Shown: positions 18,133 through 28,780, counted from the first letter of the stretch. The stretch is 64,000 bases of DNA from JAMXLO01 sp963749575 (GCA_963749575.1 CAVVNM010000022.1:186001-250000), one strand, 5' to 3'. Translations and numbers: made by a program. The notes: generated from the sequence alone by a model not told the origin.

Positions 18133-19902
18133 TCAAGCCGCCGCCATGTCGGTGACGAAAAACCCCGGATTGACCGAACCGTTCCATTCCTCAGCTCGCA
18201 GATGGCCGGCGATATGCAGCGACACACCATTGCCCGCCAGCAACATATCCGCCAGCGCGCCAGCACGGGCACGGAACAACATCGCCTTCAGACGCGGCCC
18301 GCCACCTTCGCCTTCTACGAATGCGCGGATCGCAGTGCCTTCGCGTCCGACCCGATCGGCACGCACCACGCGCGCACGTTGCAGCACAAGGATCGGCTCC
18401 TCGTTGCCGGCACCGAACGGCGCGAGACGCGCAAGCTGATACGCCAGCTCCGTGGTGGCGCCGGGCACCGCGAGTGTGCCTTCCACCGATAGATCCGCCG
18501 CGGTCGGCAGCAGCGCCGCAGCGGCCAAACGTTCATCGAGGAAAGCGTGAAACTCCGACAGCCGCCGCGGCGCCAGCGAGAAGCCTGCCGCCATCGGATG
18601 ACCGCCGCCGGTCTTCAGTATGCCGGCCTGGCGTGCAGCGATCACCGCGGCGCCAAGGTCGTGGCCGGGCACGGAACGGCCGGATCCCTTCGCCAGATCG
18701 TCCGCGATGCCGGCCACGCAGGCCGGACGGTTGAAGCGCTCTTTGATGCGTCCGGCAACGATGCCGACGACACCCGGATGCCACGCCGGACCGCTGACCA
18801 CCAGCACTGCATGCCCCTGCCCTGCCTGCGCCTCGGCGGCACGCAGCGCATCGTCCAGCATCGCCGCCTCGACCTCCTGACGTTGGCGATTGACCGCATC
18901 GAGCGTGGCGGCAAGCGAGGCCGCTTCCACGGGGTCCTCGCATAGCAACAGGCGCAGGCCGAGATCGGCTTCGGCGATCCGTCCCGCCGCGTTTATCCGC
19001 GGGCCCAGTGCGTAGCCACAGGTGCCTGCGGTCGGCCGGTCACGCGACTGCACCACATCGAGCAGTGCAGCAATGCCAGGACGTGCGCGGCGCGCCATCA
19101 CCTTCAGGCCCTGGCAGACCAACGCTCGATTAACCCCGGTGAGCGGCATCACGTCGCACACAGTCGCCAGCGCGACGAGATCAAGCAGGGCGATCAGATC
19201 CGGCTCCTTGCGTGCGTTGAAGAAGCCCTGGCGGCGCAGCGCGCGCACTGTCGCCACGGCTGTCAGAAACGCAACCGCCGCTGCGCACAACAATGACAGG
19301 CCGGACGTGCAGTCCAGCCGGTTCGGATTGACCGTGGCAATGATCGCCGGCGGCGGACCCTCGGCCTTGTGGTGGTCCAGCACCACGATGTCGGCGTCAC
19401 CGGCGATGAAGCCCAGCGCCTCGGCCGCGGCAGTGCCGCAATCGACGCAGACGATCAGGCTTGCGCCGCGGATCACCAGCGAATGCAGCGCGGGACCATT
19501 GGGGCCGTAGCCTTCCATCATGCGGTCCGGCACGTGATGCAGCACCTCGCAGCCAAGTTGGCGCAGCAGCGTCACCATCAGCGCCGCACTGCACGCGCCA
19601 TCCACATCGTAGTCACCGAACACGCCGACCATTTCGCCGTGCCGCACCGCATGCGCCAGGCGCTCGGCGGCGACATCCATGTCGATCAATAACGACGGAT
19701 CGGGCAGCAGCGCGCGCAACGTGGGATCGAGGAAGTGACACGCCGCATCCATGTCGATGCCACGCGCGGCAAGCAGGCGACCGACGATTTCGGGCAGGCC
19801 CATGCGCTGGGAGATGCCAAGACCGATGCGATCCTCACCGGTGCGCCACACCCAGCGCCGTCCGCTCAGGCTGCGGCCGACATTGAGGACGCAGTCGCTC
19901 AT
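18133..19902 (-). CDS. recJ: Single-stranded-DNA-specific exonuclease RecJ
   Basis: A 589-residue 5'-3' exonuclease for recombination and mismatch repair. DHH-family motifs are visible: GDYDVDGACSAA (residues about 96-107), VCVDCGTAA, LDHHKAEGPPPA (about 175), then the DHHA1 region GRINAAGRIAEAD..LGLRLLL with GSGRSVPGHDL and TGGGHPMAAGFSL. A C-terminal OB-like domain ends PGFFVTDMAAA. The length is normal. It lies about 100 bases after glpX in the same direction and is probably in the same operon, a common alphaproteobacterial arrangement. Confidence 0.96.
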   Translation of the reverse strand: MSDCVLNVGRSLSGRRWVWRTGEDRIGLGISQRMGLPEIVGRLLAARGIDMDAACHFLDPTLRALLPDPSLLIDMDVAAERLAHAVRHGEMVGVFGDYDVDGACSAALMVTLLRQLGCEVLHHVPDRMMEGYGPNGPALHSLVIRGASLIVCVDCGTAAAEALGFIAGDADIVVLDHHKAEGPPPAIIATVNPNRLDCTSGLSLLCAAAVAFLTAVATVRALRRQGFFNARKEPDLIALLDLVALATVCDVMPLTGVNRALVCQGLKVMARRARPGIAALLDVVQSRDRPTAGTCGYALGPRINAAGRIAEADLGLRLLLCEDPVEAASLAATLDAVNRQRQEVEAAMLDDALRAAEAQAGQGHAVLVVSGPAWHPGVVGIVAGRIKERFNRPACVAGIADDLAKGSGRSVPGHDLGAAVIAARQAGILKTGGGHPMAAGFSLAPRRLSEFHAFLDERLAAAALLPTAADLSVEGTLAVPGATTELAYQLARLAPFGAGNEEPILVLQRARVVRADRVGREGTAIRAFVEGEGGGPRLKAMLFRARAGALADMLLAGNGVSLHIAGHLRAEEWNGSVNPGFFVTDMAAA

Positions 19903-19908
19903 GACAAC

Positions 19909-19999
19909 GAAACCACGGATGGACTACAGATGTACACGGGTCGCGTTACGACACGCCGGTGCGCCACATCCGTGTTCATCCGTGTTCATCCGTGGTTTC
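19909..19999. repeat. Intergenic inverted repeat with tandem 'atccgtgttc' units
   Basis: GAAACCACGGAT at 19909-19920 is the exact reverse complement of ATCCGTGGTTTC at 19988-19999. The right arm is preceded by tandem copies of ATCCGTGTTC. The element fills the gap between glpX and recJ and could form a long hairpin. Similar short words recur as dispersed intergenic repeats in many bacteria; role unknown. Confidence 0.55.
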
Positions 20000-20003
20000 A
20001 AAT

Positions 20004-20996
<993 letters not shown>

Positions 20997-21113
20997 GGTG
21001 CGTTCCTCCGGACGGGTGGCGTTGGTGGAACAGTAGCAGGTTCTGATGCGGCGGCCCAACGGGTGGGAGGCGCCTCCAGGTCAGCCTCCGGATCACGCCA
21101 TGGCGGCGGACGC

Positions 21114-22550
21114 CTACTGGCGGATGTTGCTTCTACCGGTGCCCGGCGACGCGGCGTCGTCAAACGGACTGCCGCCAATATGGACCCCCCAGTGCTCCGT
21201 CAGCGCCGACAGCGGCACGTTGATACCGGTCGCCCCGGTGAGGTCTGCCCGATCCAACACGGCAACGCGCAGATCGGCGCCGCTCAGGATGGCCCCGTAC
21301 AGCGATGCGCCGCTCAAGTCCGTCCGCCGGAGGTCGGCGTTCGTCAGGTCGGCGCCGTCAAGCACCGCCATCGAAAGATCTGCGCGCAGCAGGCACGCGT
21401 GATCGAGGCGCGCGGATGTAAAATCAGTGGGGCACCTGTGTTCGCCGCCAACCAGCAAGGGCTTGGCGCACACATCCATCAGCATGGCGCTGCTCAGCGT
21501 CGCTCGCTCCAACTTCGCGCCGCGCAGATCGGCATTCGTCAGATTGGCCTCCCGCGCGTCCACCAGAGACAGGTCGGCCATCGCGAGCAGCGCGCCGGCA
21601 AGGTTGGTTCGCCGCAGCACCGCGCCGTGCAGCAACGCCGCGCCGAGATCAACACTACGGAGGTCGAGACCGGTCAGGTCAGCCCCCGTAAGGTCGGCGC
21701 GCCGCCCGCTCTGGCCACCGCTCTGCGTCCAGGCGGCGTGACCGGACAGGAGCTGGGCAAGACCCAGCCCCAGATCACGGAAGTTACGTTTCGCTCCAGA
21801 AACCCTGATTCTGCCGTGCGCGAGATCGACCTCATCAAGCAATGCACCGACCAGACTGGTGCCCTCGAAGTTGGCGCTGGCTATCGTGGCACCGATCAGA
21901 ATCACGCCCTCAAGGCTTGCGCCGGCAAGATTGGCGCCGGTCAGGTCCGCCCCCCGCATGTTGCATCCCCGCAGATCGGCCTTGGTGAGGTCAGCCCGCG
22001 CCAATACCGCGCGGTTCAGATCGGAATCCCGCAGATCGGCCTGACTGAGGAAGGAGTTCGACAGCTTGGCCCGTTCAAGCCTGGCCTCGACAACCTCGGC
22101 TCTCAACATCGTCGACGCGGACACGGTCTGCGTCTGCCGTATATCGCCAGCGTAGGTCGCCATGAGTACGCCTTCGCGCAGGTCAACCCGCGTGAGGTCG
22201 GTGCGGATCAGTCTGGCGTCGTTCATGGCGACACCGCGCATGTCGGCATCCACCAAAATCGCCTCGGTGAGATCGACCCGCGTCAGGTCGGCACCGAACA
22301 GGTTGGCGCCCCGCAGGTCGCCGCGAACCATCCGGCAGCCGCGCAGACAGGCGCCGCTCAGATCGGCCTCGGCAAGACGGCACGCCGTGAGATCGAGGCC
22401 CGACAGGTCGCGGAACTTCAGGCTGGCGCGACGCCCCCGCGGACGCCGCGCCAGATATGCGTCATGGGCCGCGATGATCGCCCGGAGCTCGTAGGCGTTC
22501 ACCGGGTTCAACCCGTGTGGGTCTGACAAGGCAGGTGGATTGTGCGACAC
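21114..22550 (-). CDS. Long pentapeptide-repeat protein
   Basis: A 478-residue protein composed almost entirely of A(D/N)LxX-type pentapeptides, which fold into a right-handed quadrilateral beta-helix. Repeats begin near residue 48 (LDLTACRLAEADLSGACLRG) and continue, with interruptions near residues 130-150, 255-275 and 370-385, to GATGIN near 445. The N-terminal 45 residues and the C-terminal tail are not repetitive. Some pentapeptide proteins mimic DNA and protect gyrase, but most are of unknown role. No export signal is seen. It is divergent from the unknown gene at 22711. Confidence 0.9.
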   Translation of the reverse strand: MSHNPPALSDPHGLNPVNAYELRAIIAAHDAYLARRPRGRRASLKFRDLSGLDLTACRLAEADLSGACLRGCRMVRGDLRGANLFGADLTRVDLTEAILVDADMRGVAMNDARLIRTDLTRVDLREGVLMATYAGDIRQTQTVSASTMLRAEVVEARLERAKLSNSFLSQADLRDSDLNRAVLARADLTKADLRGCNMRGADLTGANLAGASLEGVILIGATIASANFEGTSLVGALLDEVDLAHGRIRVSGAKRNFRDLGLGLAQLLSGHAAWTQSGGQSGRRADLTGADLTGLDLRSVDLGAALLHGAVLRRTNLAGALLAMADLSLVDAREANLTNADLRGAKLERATLSSAMLMDVCAKPLLVGGEHRCPTDFTSARLDHACLLRADLSMAVLDGADLTNADLRRTDLSGASLYGAILSGADLRVAVLDRADLTGATGINVPLSALTEHWGVHIGGSPFDDAASPGTGRSNIRQ

Positions 22551-22710
22551 GTTGGCGGGCCAGCGGGACCTTGGGAAGAAGCGTGATCAGCCTGAACCCG
22601 TGTTGTGAACAATCGCTTAGCCGCGCCCGAACGGACGGAAATTTACCCACTCTTCACGCGGGTCCGGCATCGTAATCGGCCGGCGCCCAGGCAGCTCCAG
22701 GTCGGATTTC

Positions 22711-23733
22711 GTGACTTCCATCCTCCGCGACCCAGAACAGGTCCGCCTGATCGAGAAGTGGCGGTCGCGACACGCCTTTCCCGATGCGATCGGTATGTGG
22801 GCGAGTGCGACCGGGGCGGAGGCGCGAGCACTCGCGTTCAATGCGATTGCGCAGGAGCCGAAGGTCCTCCAGCGCGCGGCACGGTTCCAGGCAATCAAGC
22901 TGGCGGCGCAGGCCGAGGACTATGCCCTTTCGCTCACGGACCCTGGCACCATCAGGAGCGACACGTGGCGCGCGGTCACGCTGTTCGTCCAGCGATCGAT
23001 CGATGCGTGGCGACACTCGCTGAAGGCATACGGTGGTCGGACCGATGGCGTCATGGTATCTGTCGCGTCCACGACCGTGCGACCGCACCTTAGCGATCCG
23101 TGGGACATCGCGCAGCGCAACTTTCCGCACGTCGACGATGAGACCGGCAAGCTCGCGACGCGGATACTCCACGAATTCGGCAGCAGCGTTCTGCGGCTTG
23201 CGCGCAAACCGTGGGACCAGGTGATCGCGCTTTCCGTCCTGCGGCACGCGGCGCGGCGGCTGCGTGGCGAGTTCGGCGAGCCCGAGGCCGGACGCGCGAG
23301 CGCGGTCGAGGACATTCTGGCGGTGCAGTCGTACGCCGAGAAGAACGGTCTGTCGCCGTTGCTGGTTGGCTACTCCGGCCACGGCAAGCCTGCCACGCAG
23401 GCGCTCGGCCTGCTGCGCGATGCCCGCACGCTGCGCGACGCAGTGTGCTCGGCTGAGGCGGGTGGTGAACAGCGGGCATCGACCTGGCAACGGGCGATCG
23501 ACTTTCATGCGTTTGCCGTCGTCGCGCTGGATCATCGGATGCTGTTGGATCTGCCGCTGGACGAGGCCTATGAGCTCGCCGCCGCGGCAATCCGACAGGC
23601 TGATGCCGTTATCCGGTCGCCGGACCTGATCGAGATGCCGCGCCTGCCGCTCAGCGGCGCGTCGGCGCCCGCGATCGTGCGTTTGCATGCCAGCGCATGT
23701 CTGCCATCCAGGCGTGCGCACGATCGGCAATAA
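22711..23733 (+). CDS. Conserved-looking protein of unknown function, 340 residues
   Basis: I do not recognise a family. The protein starts at GTG 22711 without a clear ribosome-binding site and is rich in Ala, Arg and Leu, mostly helical in appearance, with no signal peptide or membrane segment. Notable patches: KWRSRHAFPDAIGMWASA, SDTWRAVTLFVQRSID, DPWDIAQRNFPHVDDETG, HGKPATQALGLLRDARTLRDAV and DFHAFAVVALDHRM. It converges with the minus-strand gene at 23749, 15 bases away. The strand choice follows amino-acid makeup: the opposite-strand frame is Arg/Gln/His-rich and looks like antisense. Confidence 0.65.
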   Translation: MTSILRDPEQVRLIEKWRSRHAFPDAIGMWASATGAEARALAFNAIAQEPKVLQRAARFQAIKLAAQAEDYALSLTDPGTIRSDTWRAVTLFVQRSIDAWRHSLKAYGGRTDGVMVSVASTTVRPHLSDPWDIAQRNFPHVDDETGKLATRILHEFGSSVLRLARKPWDQVIALSVLRHAARRLRGEFGEPEAGRASAVEDILAVQSYAEKNGLSPLLVGYSGHGKPATQALGLLRDARTLRDAVCSAEAGGEQRASTWQRAIDFHAFAVVALDHRMLLDLPLDEAYELAAAAIRQADAVIRSPDLIEMPRLPLSGASAPAIVRLHASACLPSRRAHDRQ

Positions 23734-23748
23734 TCAAGCCGGTTGCGG

Positions 23749-24933
23749 TCAGGCAGAGCGCGAGGCACGAACCATCGACCAGATCGTCGCAAGTTGGGCG
23801 CCAAGCACGCTGGAGACGGACGGGCCGTCCGGCGCCTGATCGCCGCTGGATGGACCGACGTCAGGCACGCGCGGCAACATGGCATGCAACACCCGAAGCT
23901 GTGCGGACGCTTCGTCCGGTGGCCCGCGCAACGCATCGTGCACCGATTTCATCAGCGCGGGCCATTCGTCCAACATCAGCGACAGTCGATCGATCGCCTG
24001 CCGGAGCAACGGCGCCTCGGTGTTCCAGCGTCTGATCGTGCTGCCGATATCGAGCACCGCGTAGTCGAGCATACCGAGCACCAGGCCTGCGAGTTGCGCG
24101 ATGCGGCTCGCCAACTCGGCGATCGCTGCCAGATGCGCGCCGACGTCCGGCGACCCCGATGACGATGGCGGGGCGACGCTCTGACCGAAGCCTTCGATCT
24201 CGTCATGCAGCACGCGCAGCCAGCCGGATTGGATCGCCCCTTCCGTCGTCACCAAGCCGACCGGTGCCAGCACCTTCGCGAATTCGGCAATGCGCTGATA
24301 GATGTCCTGTCGCTTCACGCCCACCGCGGCGGCAACTGCCGCCACCGCCGTCTTCGCATCCGTGTCACGCCAGCGCCCCGGATCAGCCATCAGGATCGCA
24401 AGGTCCGCACCACTTCGATCCAGCAGGTGCAGTATGAGTACCAGCTCGACATCGGCGAGCCGGCCCCGGTCCGCCCGGGTGCGCTCCGCCTCTTGCGCCT
24501 TCGCCTCCGCTCCCAGGCTCCCGGACAGCGCCAGGCCGCTGACGACAGCGCGAACCTGTGCGGGCGTGCACGCCCTGGCTTCGCCCACCGCCTGGTGCAG
24601 CGCCATGTCGTGTTCCGTCATCGACGCCATCAGCGGCAGGCTGGTCCATGGCACGATATACGCAGTGCCGTTATTGGCGAAGTCGCGCAGCACGGCGATC
24701 AGACCATCGCGTTCGTCATCGCAAACCCGTACCATGCGCAGCGTGGGAGCCTCGAATGGTACCGCCGCGCCGCGCGGTCGCTGCCGCGCGAACCAGTTGC
24801 GGATGATCCCCGTGCCCGCCCAGCGTGCCATGTCGCTCCAGCTGACGATGCCTGACCGGCGTGATAGCCCGCAATGATGAACAAGCAGTACTCGAGGGTC
24901 GGATTTCCACCGACGGATGGCCGCGTCGGGCAT
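23749..24933 (-). CDS. Protein of unknown function, 394 residues, predicted regulator-like
   Basis: No family recognised. The N-terminal third contains LLVHHCGLSRRSGIVSWSD and a segment with several aromatic residues. The middle has a charged stretch (EAKAQEAERTRADRGRLADVELVLILHLLDRSGADLAILM) and AVAAAVGVKRQDIYQRIAEF, which could be a helix-turn-helix. The C-terminal part is long helices (LAAIAELASRIAQLAGLVLGMLDYAVLDI). No signal peptide; the hydrophobic helices are moderate. It converges with the gene at 22711 and diverges from the transglycosylase gene. Confidence 0.65.
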   Translation of the reverse strand: MPDAAIRRWKSDPRVLLVHHCGLSRRSGIVSWSDMARWAGTGIIRNWFARQRPRGAAVPFEAPTLRMVRVCDDERDGLIAVLRDFANNGTAYIVPWTSLPLMASMTEHDMALHQAVGEARACTPAQVRAVVSGLALSGSLGAEAKAQEAERTRADRGRLADVELVLILHLLDRSGADLAILMADPGRWRDTDAKTAVAAVAAAVGVKRQDIYQRIAEFAKVLAPVGLVTTEGAIQSGWLRVLHDEIEGFGQSVAPPSSSGSPDVGAHLAAIAELASRIAQLAGLVLGMLDYAVLDIGSTIRRWNTEAPLLRQAIDRLSLMLDEWPALMKSVHDALRGPPDEASAQLRVLHAMLPRVPDVGPSSGDQAPDGPSVSSVLGAQLATIWSMVRASRSA

Positions 24934-24991
24934 TCACGAGCGGTTAGCGCATTCGTGCTCACATGGCGCAGGAGGTAATCCAGACCTACGA

Positions 24992-25732
24992 ATGCGTGTC
25001 ATTACACTCCGACTGATCGGCGCGTTGTTCGCATTGGCACCCTGCGCACCGGCGGCTCTTGCAGAGGTGCCCGAGACTGGACCCGCTCCGCCGATCACCG
25101 ACTGCCGCAGCGCCGCGCAGGCATTCGAGCAGTCCGCAAATCTGCCGGCCGGCCTGCTGCTGGCCATCGGCCAGGTGGAGAGCGGCCGATCCGATCCGAT
25201 CACCGGCCGGACCGATCCCTGGCCGTGGTCCACCAACCACGCCGGCGAAGGTCACTATTTTGCCTCGGCGCAAGAGGCCATCGTGTGGACTGCCGCGCAG
25301 CTCGCGACGGGCATTCAATCGATCGATGTCGGCTGCTTCCAGGTGAACCTGTATTATCATCCGGATGCCTTCGCCAGTCTGGCGGAAGCCTTCGATCCCG
25401 CCGGCAATGCGCGCTATGCGGCGGCGCTGCTGAACCGGTTGCGCGAGCAAGCCGGCAACTGGCCGTCCGCGATCGCCCTTTATCACTCTGCAGACCCGTT
25501 CGAGGGCCCACGCTACAGCAGTCGCGTGATCGAGGCCTGGAATAACGGCGGCAGGATCGTGGGCATTCCGGTCATCGCCGCAATTCGAGCAGGCGATCCA
25601 GTCGTCGTGCGCCTCTCGGCGGCGGCGTCGATGGTACGCGTGATCGTGCCGAACTGGGTCGCGGCTCCGTCTGCGACGTTGCCATCCGATCGTGCGGCCG
25701 GTCTGCCGCGGGTGATCACACCCAGCCGCTGA
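24992..25732 (+). CDS. Lytic transglycosylase-like secreted protein
   Basis: A 246-residue exported peptidoglycan-cleaving enzyme candidate. A signal peptide covers residues 1-24 (cleavage near ALA-EV). The SLT-like domain shows GLLLAIGQVESGRSDP with the catalytic glutamate, then WPWSTNHAGEGHYF, IDVGCFQVNLYYHPDAF, AARYAAALLNRLREQAGNWPSAIALYHSA and YSSRVI. A GGAGG lies 16 bases before ATG 24992, farther than usual. The C-terminal 60 residues are unassigned. Small transglycosylases of this kind often serve envelope-spanning machines, but none is adjacent. Confidence 0.85.
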   Translation: MRVITLRLIGALFALAPCAPAALAEVPETGPAPPITDCRSAAQAFEQSANLPAGLLLAIGQVESGRSDPITGRTDPWPWSTNHAGEGHYFASAQEAIVWTAAQLATGIQSIDVGCFQVNLYYHPDAFASLAEAFDPAGNARYAAALLNRLREQAGNWPSAIALYHSADPFEGPRYSSRVIEAWNNGGRIVGIPVIAAIRAGDPVVVRLSAAASMVRVIVPNWVAAPSATLPSDRAAGLPRVITPSR

Positions 25733-26057
25733 CCGTCCGGTTCAATTTCACCGTAGGGTCAGGTCGTCCAATTGTTCGGCAGGAATCCTTGACAACATCA
25801 ACCGAGTGCCCGCGTGTGCGCCAATTCAACCGACGCCACCGGATCGCCCTGGCTACTCGATGCCGGATGTCTTCCTGCCGGCCTCGCCCTCCAGACATTG
25901 CGCGTGACGGCAATTACCGCGCCGCGCGCGGACCAGCAGGCTTGCGCGGTCTGTATGGGATGAGGGGAAGCATACGATCTCAATGGGTATTCAGGATGTC
26001 AGCGGTTCGACCCCCCTTTACTCACCTTCGGTTCACCGCCGCTCAGGGATGCCCGGC
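25733..26057. other. 325 bp gap downstream of the transglycosylase gene
   Basis: No clear gene. A short plus-strand frame from a GTG at about 25813 to a stop near 25950 encodes about 45 residues with three cysteines and the patch SPWLLDAGCLPAGLALQTLR, but it has no ribosome-binding site. It may be a remnant. Confidence 0.3.
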
Positions 26058-26990
26058 TTACCCATCGGAGGTTGATCGAGGCCACCATCGCGATGCAATG
26101 ACGCAGAGCACCGCGATTGCGGCGCCGCCGATCATGTCCACGAAATAGTGCCCCCCGATTGGCGGAATTGACAGCAGCATGACCCCGTTCAGGGCCGCGA
26201 TCCCCCAGAAGACCGGCCCCATGCCCCGATATGCGTAGGTGAACAGGATAGCCAGCACCGTATGATACGAGGGCATCTCGACGATGCCCTCCATCATCCG
26301 CAGATTGAAGTGCCAGGGGCCGCCTGCGCGTAAGGCCAACAGGTCCGGCAGGAAGGTGGCTTCTTGGCCGCCGAATGTCGCGAAAGGCCCGAGCACAGGG
26401 TAGATCAGGGAAATCAGCGCGGTCGGCAACAGGGTCAATTCGGCCAAAAGAAGCAGTTCGAATGAGCGCTCGCTGCGGCCCATCGCCGGCAGCAACACAA
26501 CGGACAATACAATCTGGGGCAGCAGGCTCGCATAGACCAGGAGAAGCGCGAGGTGCAGTCCGGGCGCAGCCAGTACCACGGTGCGCCAAGTCAACCAATC
26601 GAAGCCCAACGCGTGGTCGAAAACGGTCAACGCAACGTCATGCAATGGCCAGGCCCAAGTTGCACAAAGATACGTCAGTACACATCCGGCGCTGGTGAAT
26701 GCGAGCCAGAGCGCACCGGCCTCGGCCATGTCCGCGATGGCACGGCTGCGCCCACGGTAGCATACCGACATCCCGAGCAGGACGCAGACCAGGACTGCGG
26801 TCGTCTGCCACCCTGCTATCGACAACCCGACGCGTGGGCACCACAGCAGATCGATTACGCATAAGCTGCAGGCCACGGCCCATGCGAGCGACAGCCTTAC
26901 CAAGGGAATCGAGCGTGCCACCAAGTGGTTCACGCCCCACGCGCTGCGTCCTTCGTCCCGCAGCGTCGACGTCGGGTGGGCGCCGGTCAT
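26058..26990 (-). CDS. PAP2-superfamily membrane protein (inositolphosphotransferase-like)
   Basis: A 310-residue integral membrane protein with about six hydrophobic segments. The phosphatase/phosphotransferase signature is visible as MMEGIVEMPSYHT and, further on, IPPIGGHYFVDMIGGAAIAV, matching the PSxH and H-Y-x2-D motifs of PAP2-type lipid phosphatases and inositol-phosphoryl transferases. ATG 26990 has AGGGG upstream. It is read away from the Flp pilin gene and is related to the PAP2 gene at 27664. It probably transfers or removes phosphoryl groups at a lipid in the cytoplasmic membrane; substrate unknown. Confidence 0.85.
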   Translation of the reverse strand: MTGAHPTSTLRDEGRSAWGVNHLVARSIPLVRLSLAWAVACSLCVIDLLWCPRVGLSIAGWQTTAVLVCVLLGMSVCYRGRSRAIADMAEAGALWLAFTSAGCVLTYLCATWAWPLHDVALTVFDHALGFDWLTWRTVVLAAPGLHLALLLVYASLLPQIVLSVVLLPAMGRSERSFELLLLAELTLLPTALISLIYPVLGPFATFGGQEATFLPDLLALRAGGPWHFNLRMMEGIVEMPSYHTVLAILFTYAYRGMGPVFWGIAALNGVMLLSIPPIGGHYFVDMIGGAAIAVLCVIASRWWPRSTSDG

Positions 26991-27203
26991 CGCCGCCCCT
27001 TTCAAATCTGCGCAGTGCTTGGATCAGCGACAGCAAGCACGCTAGGTCGTTTGGTTGAACAATCTATGAAGTTGATCTCGTTGGACCGTCGACGGAGCGA
27101 TCCCAGATGGTGGAAGGGACGGCTTGACGGAGTACAAGCCTGCCGAGGTTCACGGGATGTGATAACGGGACAAAACGTGAAAATAGTCGATGCAACTACA
27201 ATG

Positions 27204-27228
27204 TTTGTTAACTGGCAAAGGTATAAAA
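27204..27228 (+). promoter_or_regulatory. Promoter-like motif upstream of flp, shared with the cpa operon
   Basis: TTTGTTAACT, nine bases, ATAAAA, in an AT-richer stretch 67 bases before the pilin ATG. The same arrangement with identical spacing occurs at 28943-28967. GTTAAC resembles half of a CtrA-type site, which controls pilin genes in Caulobacter. Role in transcription is inferred. Confidence 0.5.
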
Positions 27229-27295
27229 CAATGCCCGAAAGCCGAGAATTCGTGGCAATCGCGAATGCAGCTTTCACGGCAGAGGACATCAGACA

Positions 27296-27466
27296 ATGCT
27301 CGACTATGCACGCACGTGGCTTGCGCTTCGCCTCGACAAACGCGGCGTGACAGCAATGGAGTACGGCCTGATCGCCGCACTCGTCGCGGTGGTGATCATT
27401 ACCGCGGTCACCGCGATCGGCACAAAGCTCGCAACCATATTCTCAAGTATCTCAACCGCCTTGTGA
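27296..27466 (+). CDS. flp: Flp/Fap-type major pilin precursor
   Basis: A 56-residue prepilin. A short basic leader (MLDYARTWLALRLDKRG) is followed by the processing region VTAMEYGLIAALVAVVIIT, with the conserved glutamate and tyrosine (EY) of Flp pilins and one hydrophobic helix. Cleavage by the CpaA peptidase would fall after the glycine in RG-VTAMEYG. AGAGGA lies about ten bases before the ATG. It is the structural subunit of the Tad pilus encoded downstream, separated from that operon by a PAP2 gene. Confidence 0.95.
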   Translation: MLDYARTWLALRLDKRGVTAMEYGLIAALVAVVIITAVTAIGTKLATIFSSISTAL

Positions 27467-27663
27467 CCGACGATAAATGCCGCCAATAAGGCGGACCTGA
27501 GTGGGCGCTCGGTTGCCCGGAGGGTCGCTGCGCCGCGCTGTGAGTTCGGATGTTGCTTGTCCGTGCGAGCAGCACGCCCGGCCGACCTTGAACGCAACTA
27601 GTCGCCTACCGGGAGCAGTGGACAGGGGCTGACACGTTTCGCTCTCGGGAATCGGCGGAACGC

Positions 27664-28780
27664 TTGGCAATCCATGGCCCGCGGCAGGCCCCGCAGCGCG
27701 ACAAGCAACGGGCCTGCAGTGTCACCCCCGATCTGCTGACAAAACGCGCCGGGTTGGGGCGCTTGAAGCCGTCATCGGTCACGACCGTCTGGCATTCGCG
27801 AGCAGTGGACATTACGGTGAACGGACAATCTCGTTACGGAACGTCTACCGGCTTGCCGCACGCCAGCCTCGAGCTGCGGTGGAGAACGTGCACTGATTTC
27901 ACAGTGCGATGGGGATGCCTCGCTGCTGTGGGCATCGCCTCGGCGGTGGGGCTGCGGGTCTCTGGGGTATCCGTTGTTACCAGCTCTCTGGTCTCGCAGT
28001 CGGAATGGCCTGCCACTATTCTGGCCTTCGCATGCGCATATTCATTGATCGGCGCGAGAATACCACGCTTTGCGGTTCCGATTGCCATCACTTCCGACTT
28101 TCTGCTTTCGGTCGCGCAGTTGCTGGCAGCGATCATTGTCCTGCTACCCTTGAGCTACCTCGCCGCCGTGCCGGCCTTGCCCCTGATCGACAGCGAACTG
28201 GCGAAGCTCGATGCGTCGCTGTTCGGCTTCGACTGGCAATCGGCCACAGGTTGGATCGTCCGGTATCCGCTGCTCGAACGGATCCTGGCGCATGCGTATG
28301 CAAGCTTCACATATCAGGCAGCCGCCGTGCTGTTTATCGGTAGCATTGCCCGCCCAGCGGACCGGAACGGCGATCTGATCTGGTCGTTTGTGATCGCCGG
28401 TTTATTGACGTGTGCAGTCTTTGTATTCACTCCCGCAATTGGGAATGTTGGCCACCTCGGCCAAGGTTATGTCATGGCGCTGAACGAGATTTCGGAGTGG
28501 TCAGTGGACGGTGCTGGACTACTCACACGCCCAAGGGATGATCGAGTTTCCATCGTTCCACACTACGGCCGCGGTCCTGATGGTCTACGCCGTGCGACAC
28601 AACTACTGGGCCTTGGGGATCTTCATTCCTCTGAATGTGTTGTTGCTCGCAGCCACGCTTCCGATCGGTGGACACTACCTCGTAGACCTGCCCGCGGGCG
28701 GAGCTGTCGCGGTTCTGGCGCTTGCGGCGACGCGTTTCGCGCGAAGTCGCCTGGCGTCTGGGCTCAATGGATCCAGTTAG
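27664..28780 (+). pseudogene. Second PAP2-superfamily membrane protein, frameshifted
   Basis: A multi-pass membrane protein related to the one at 26058: both carry FGFDW and a YAS motif in the same places. The real start is unclear; GTG 27805 fits better than TTG 27664. The frame reads ALNEISEW and then leaves the family sequence, while the next frame (from 28502) gives QWTVLDYSHAQGMIEFPSFHT and PIGGHYLVDLPAGG, the catalytic PSFH and HY..D motifs. One extra base (T at 28501) explains the break exactly. Without recoding the catalytic half is lost. Confidence 0.8.

Noticed and set aside
22654..23730. 358-codon minus-strand open frame opposite the 340-residue unknown
   Set aside because: Arg/Gln/His-heavy composition typical of antisense in GC-rich DNA; the plus-strand frame has more protein-like composition.
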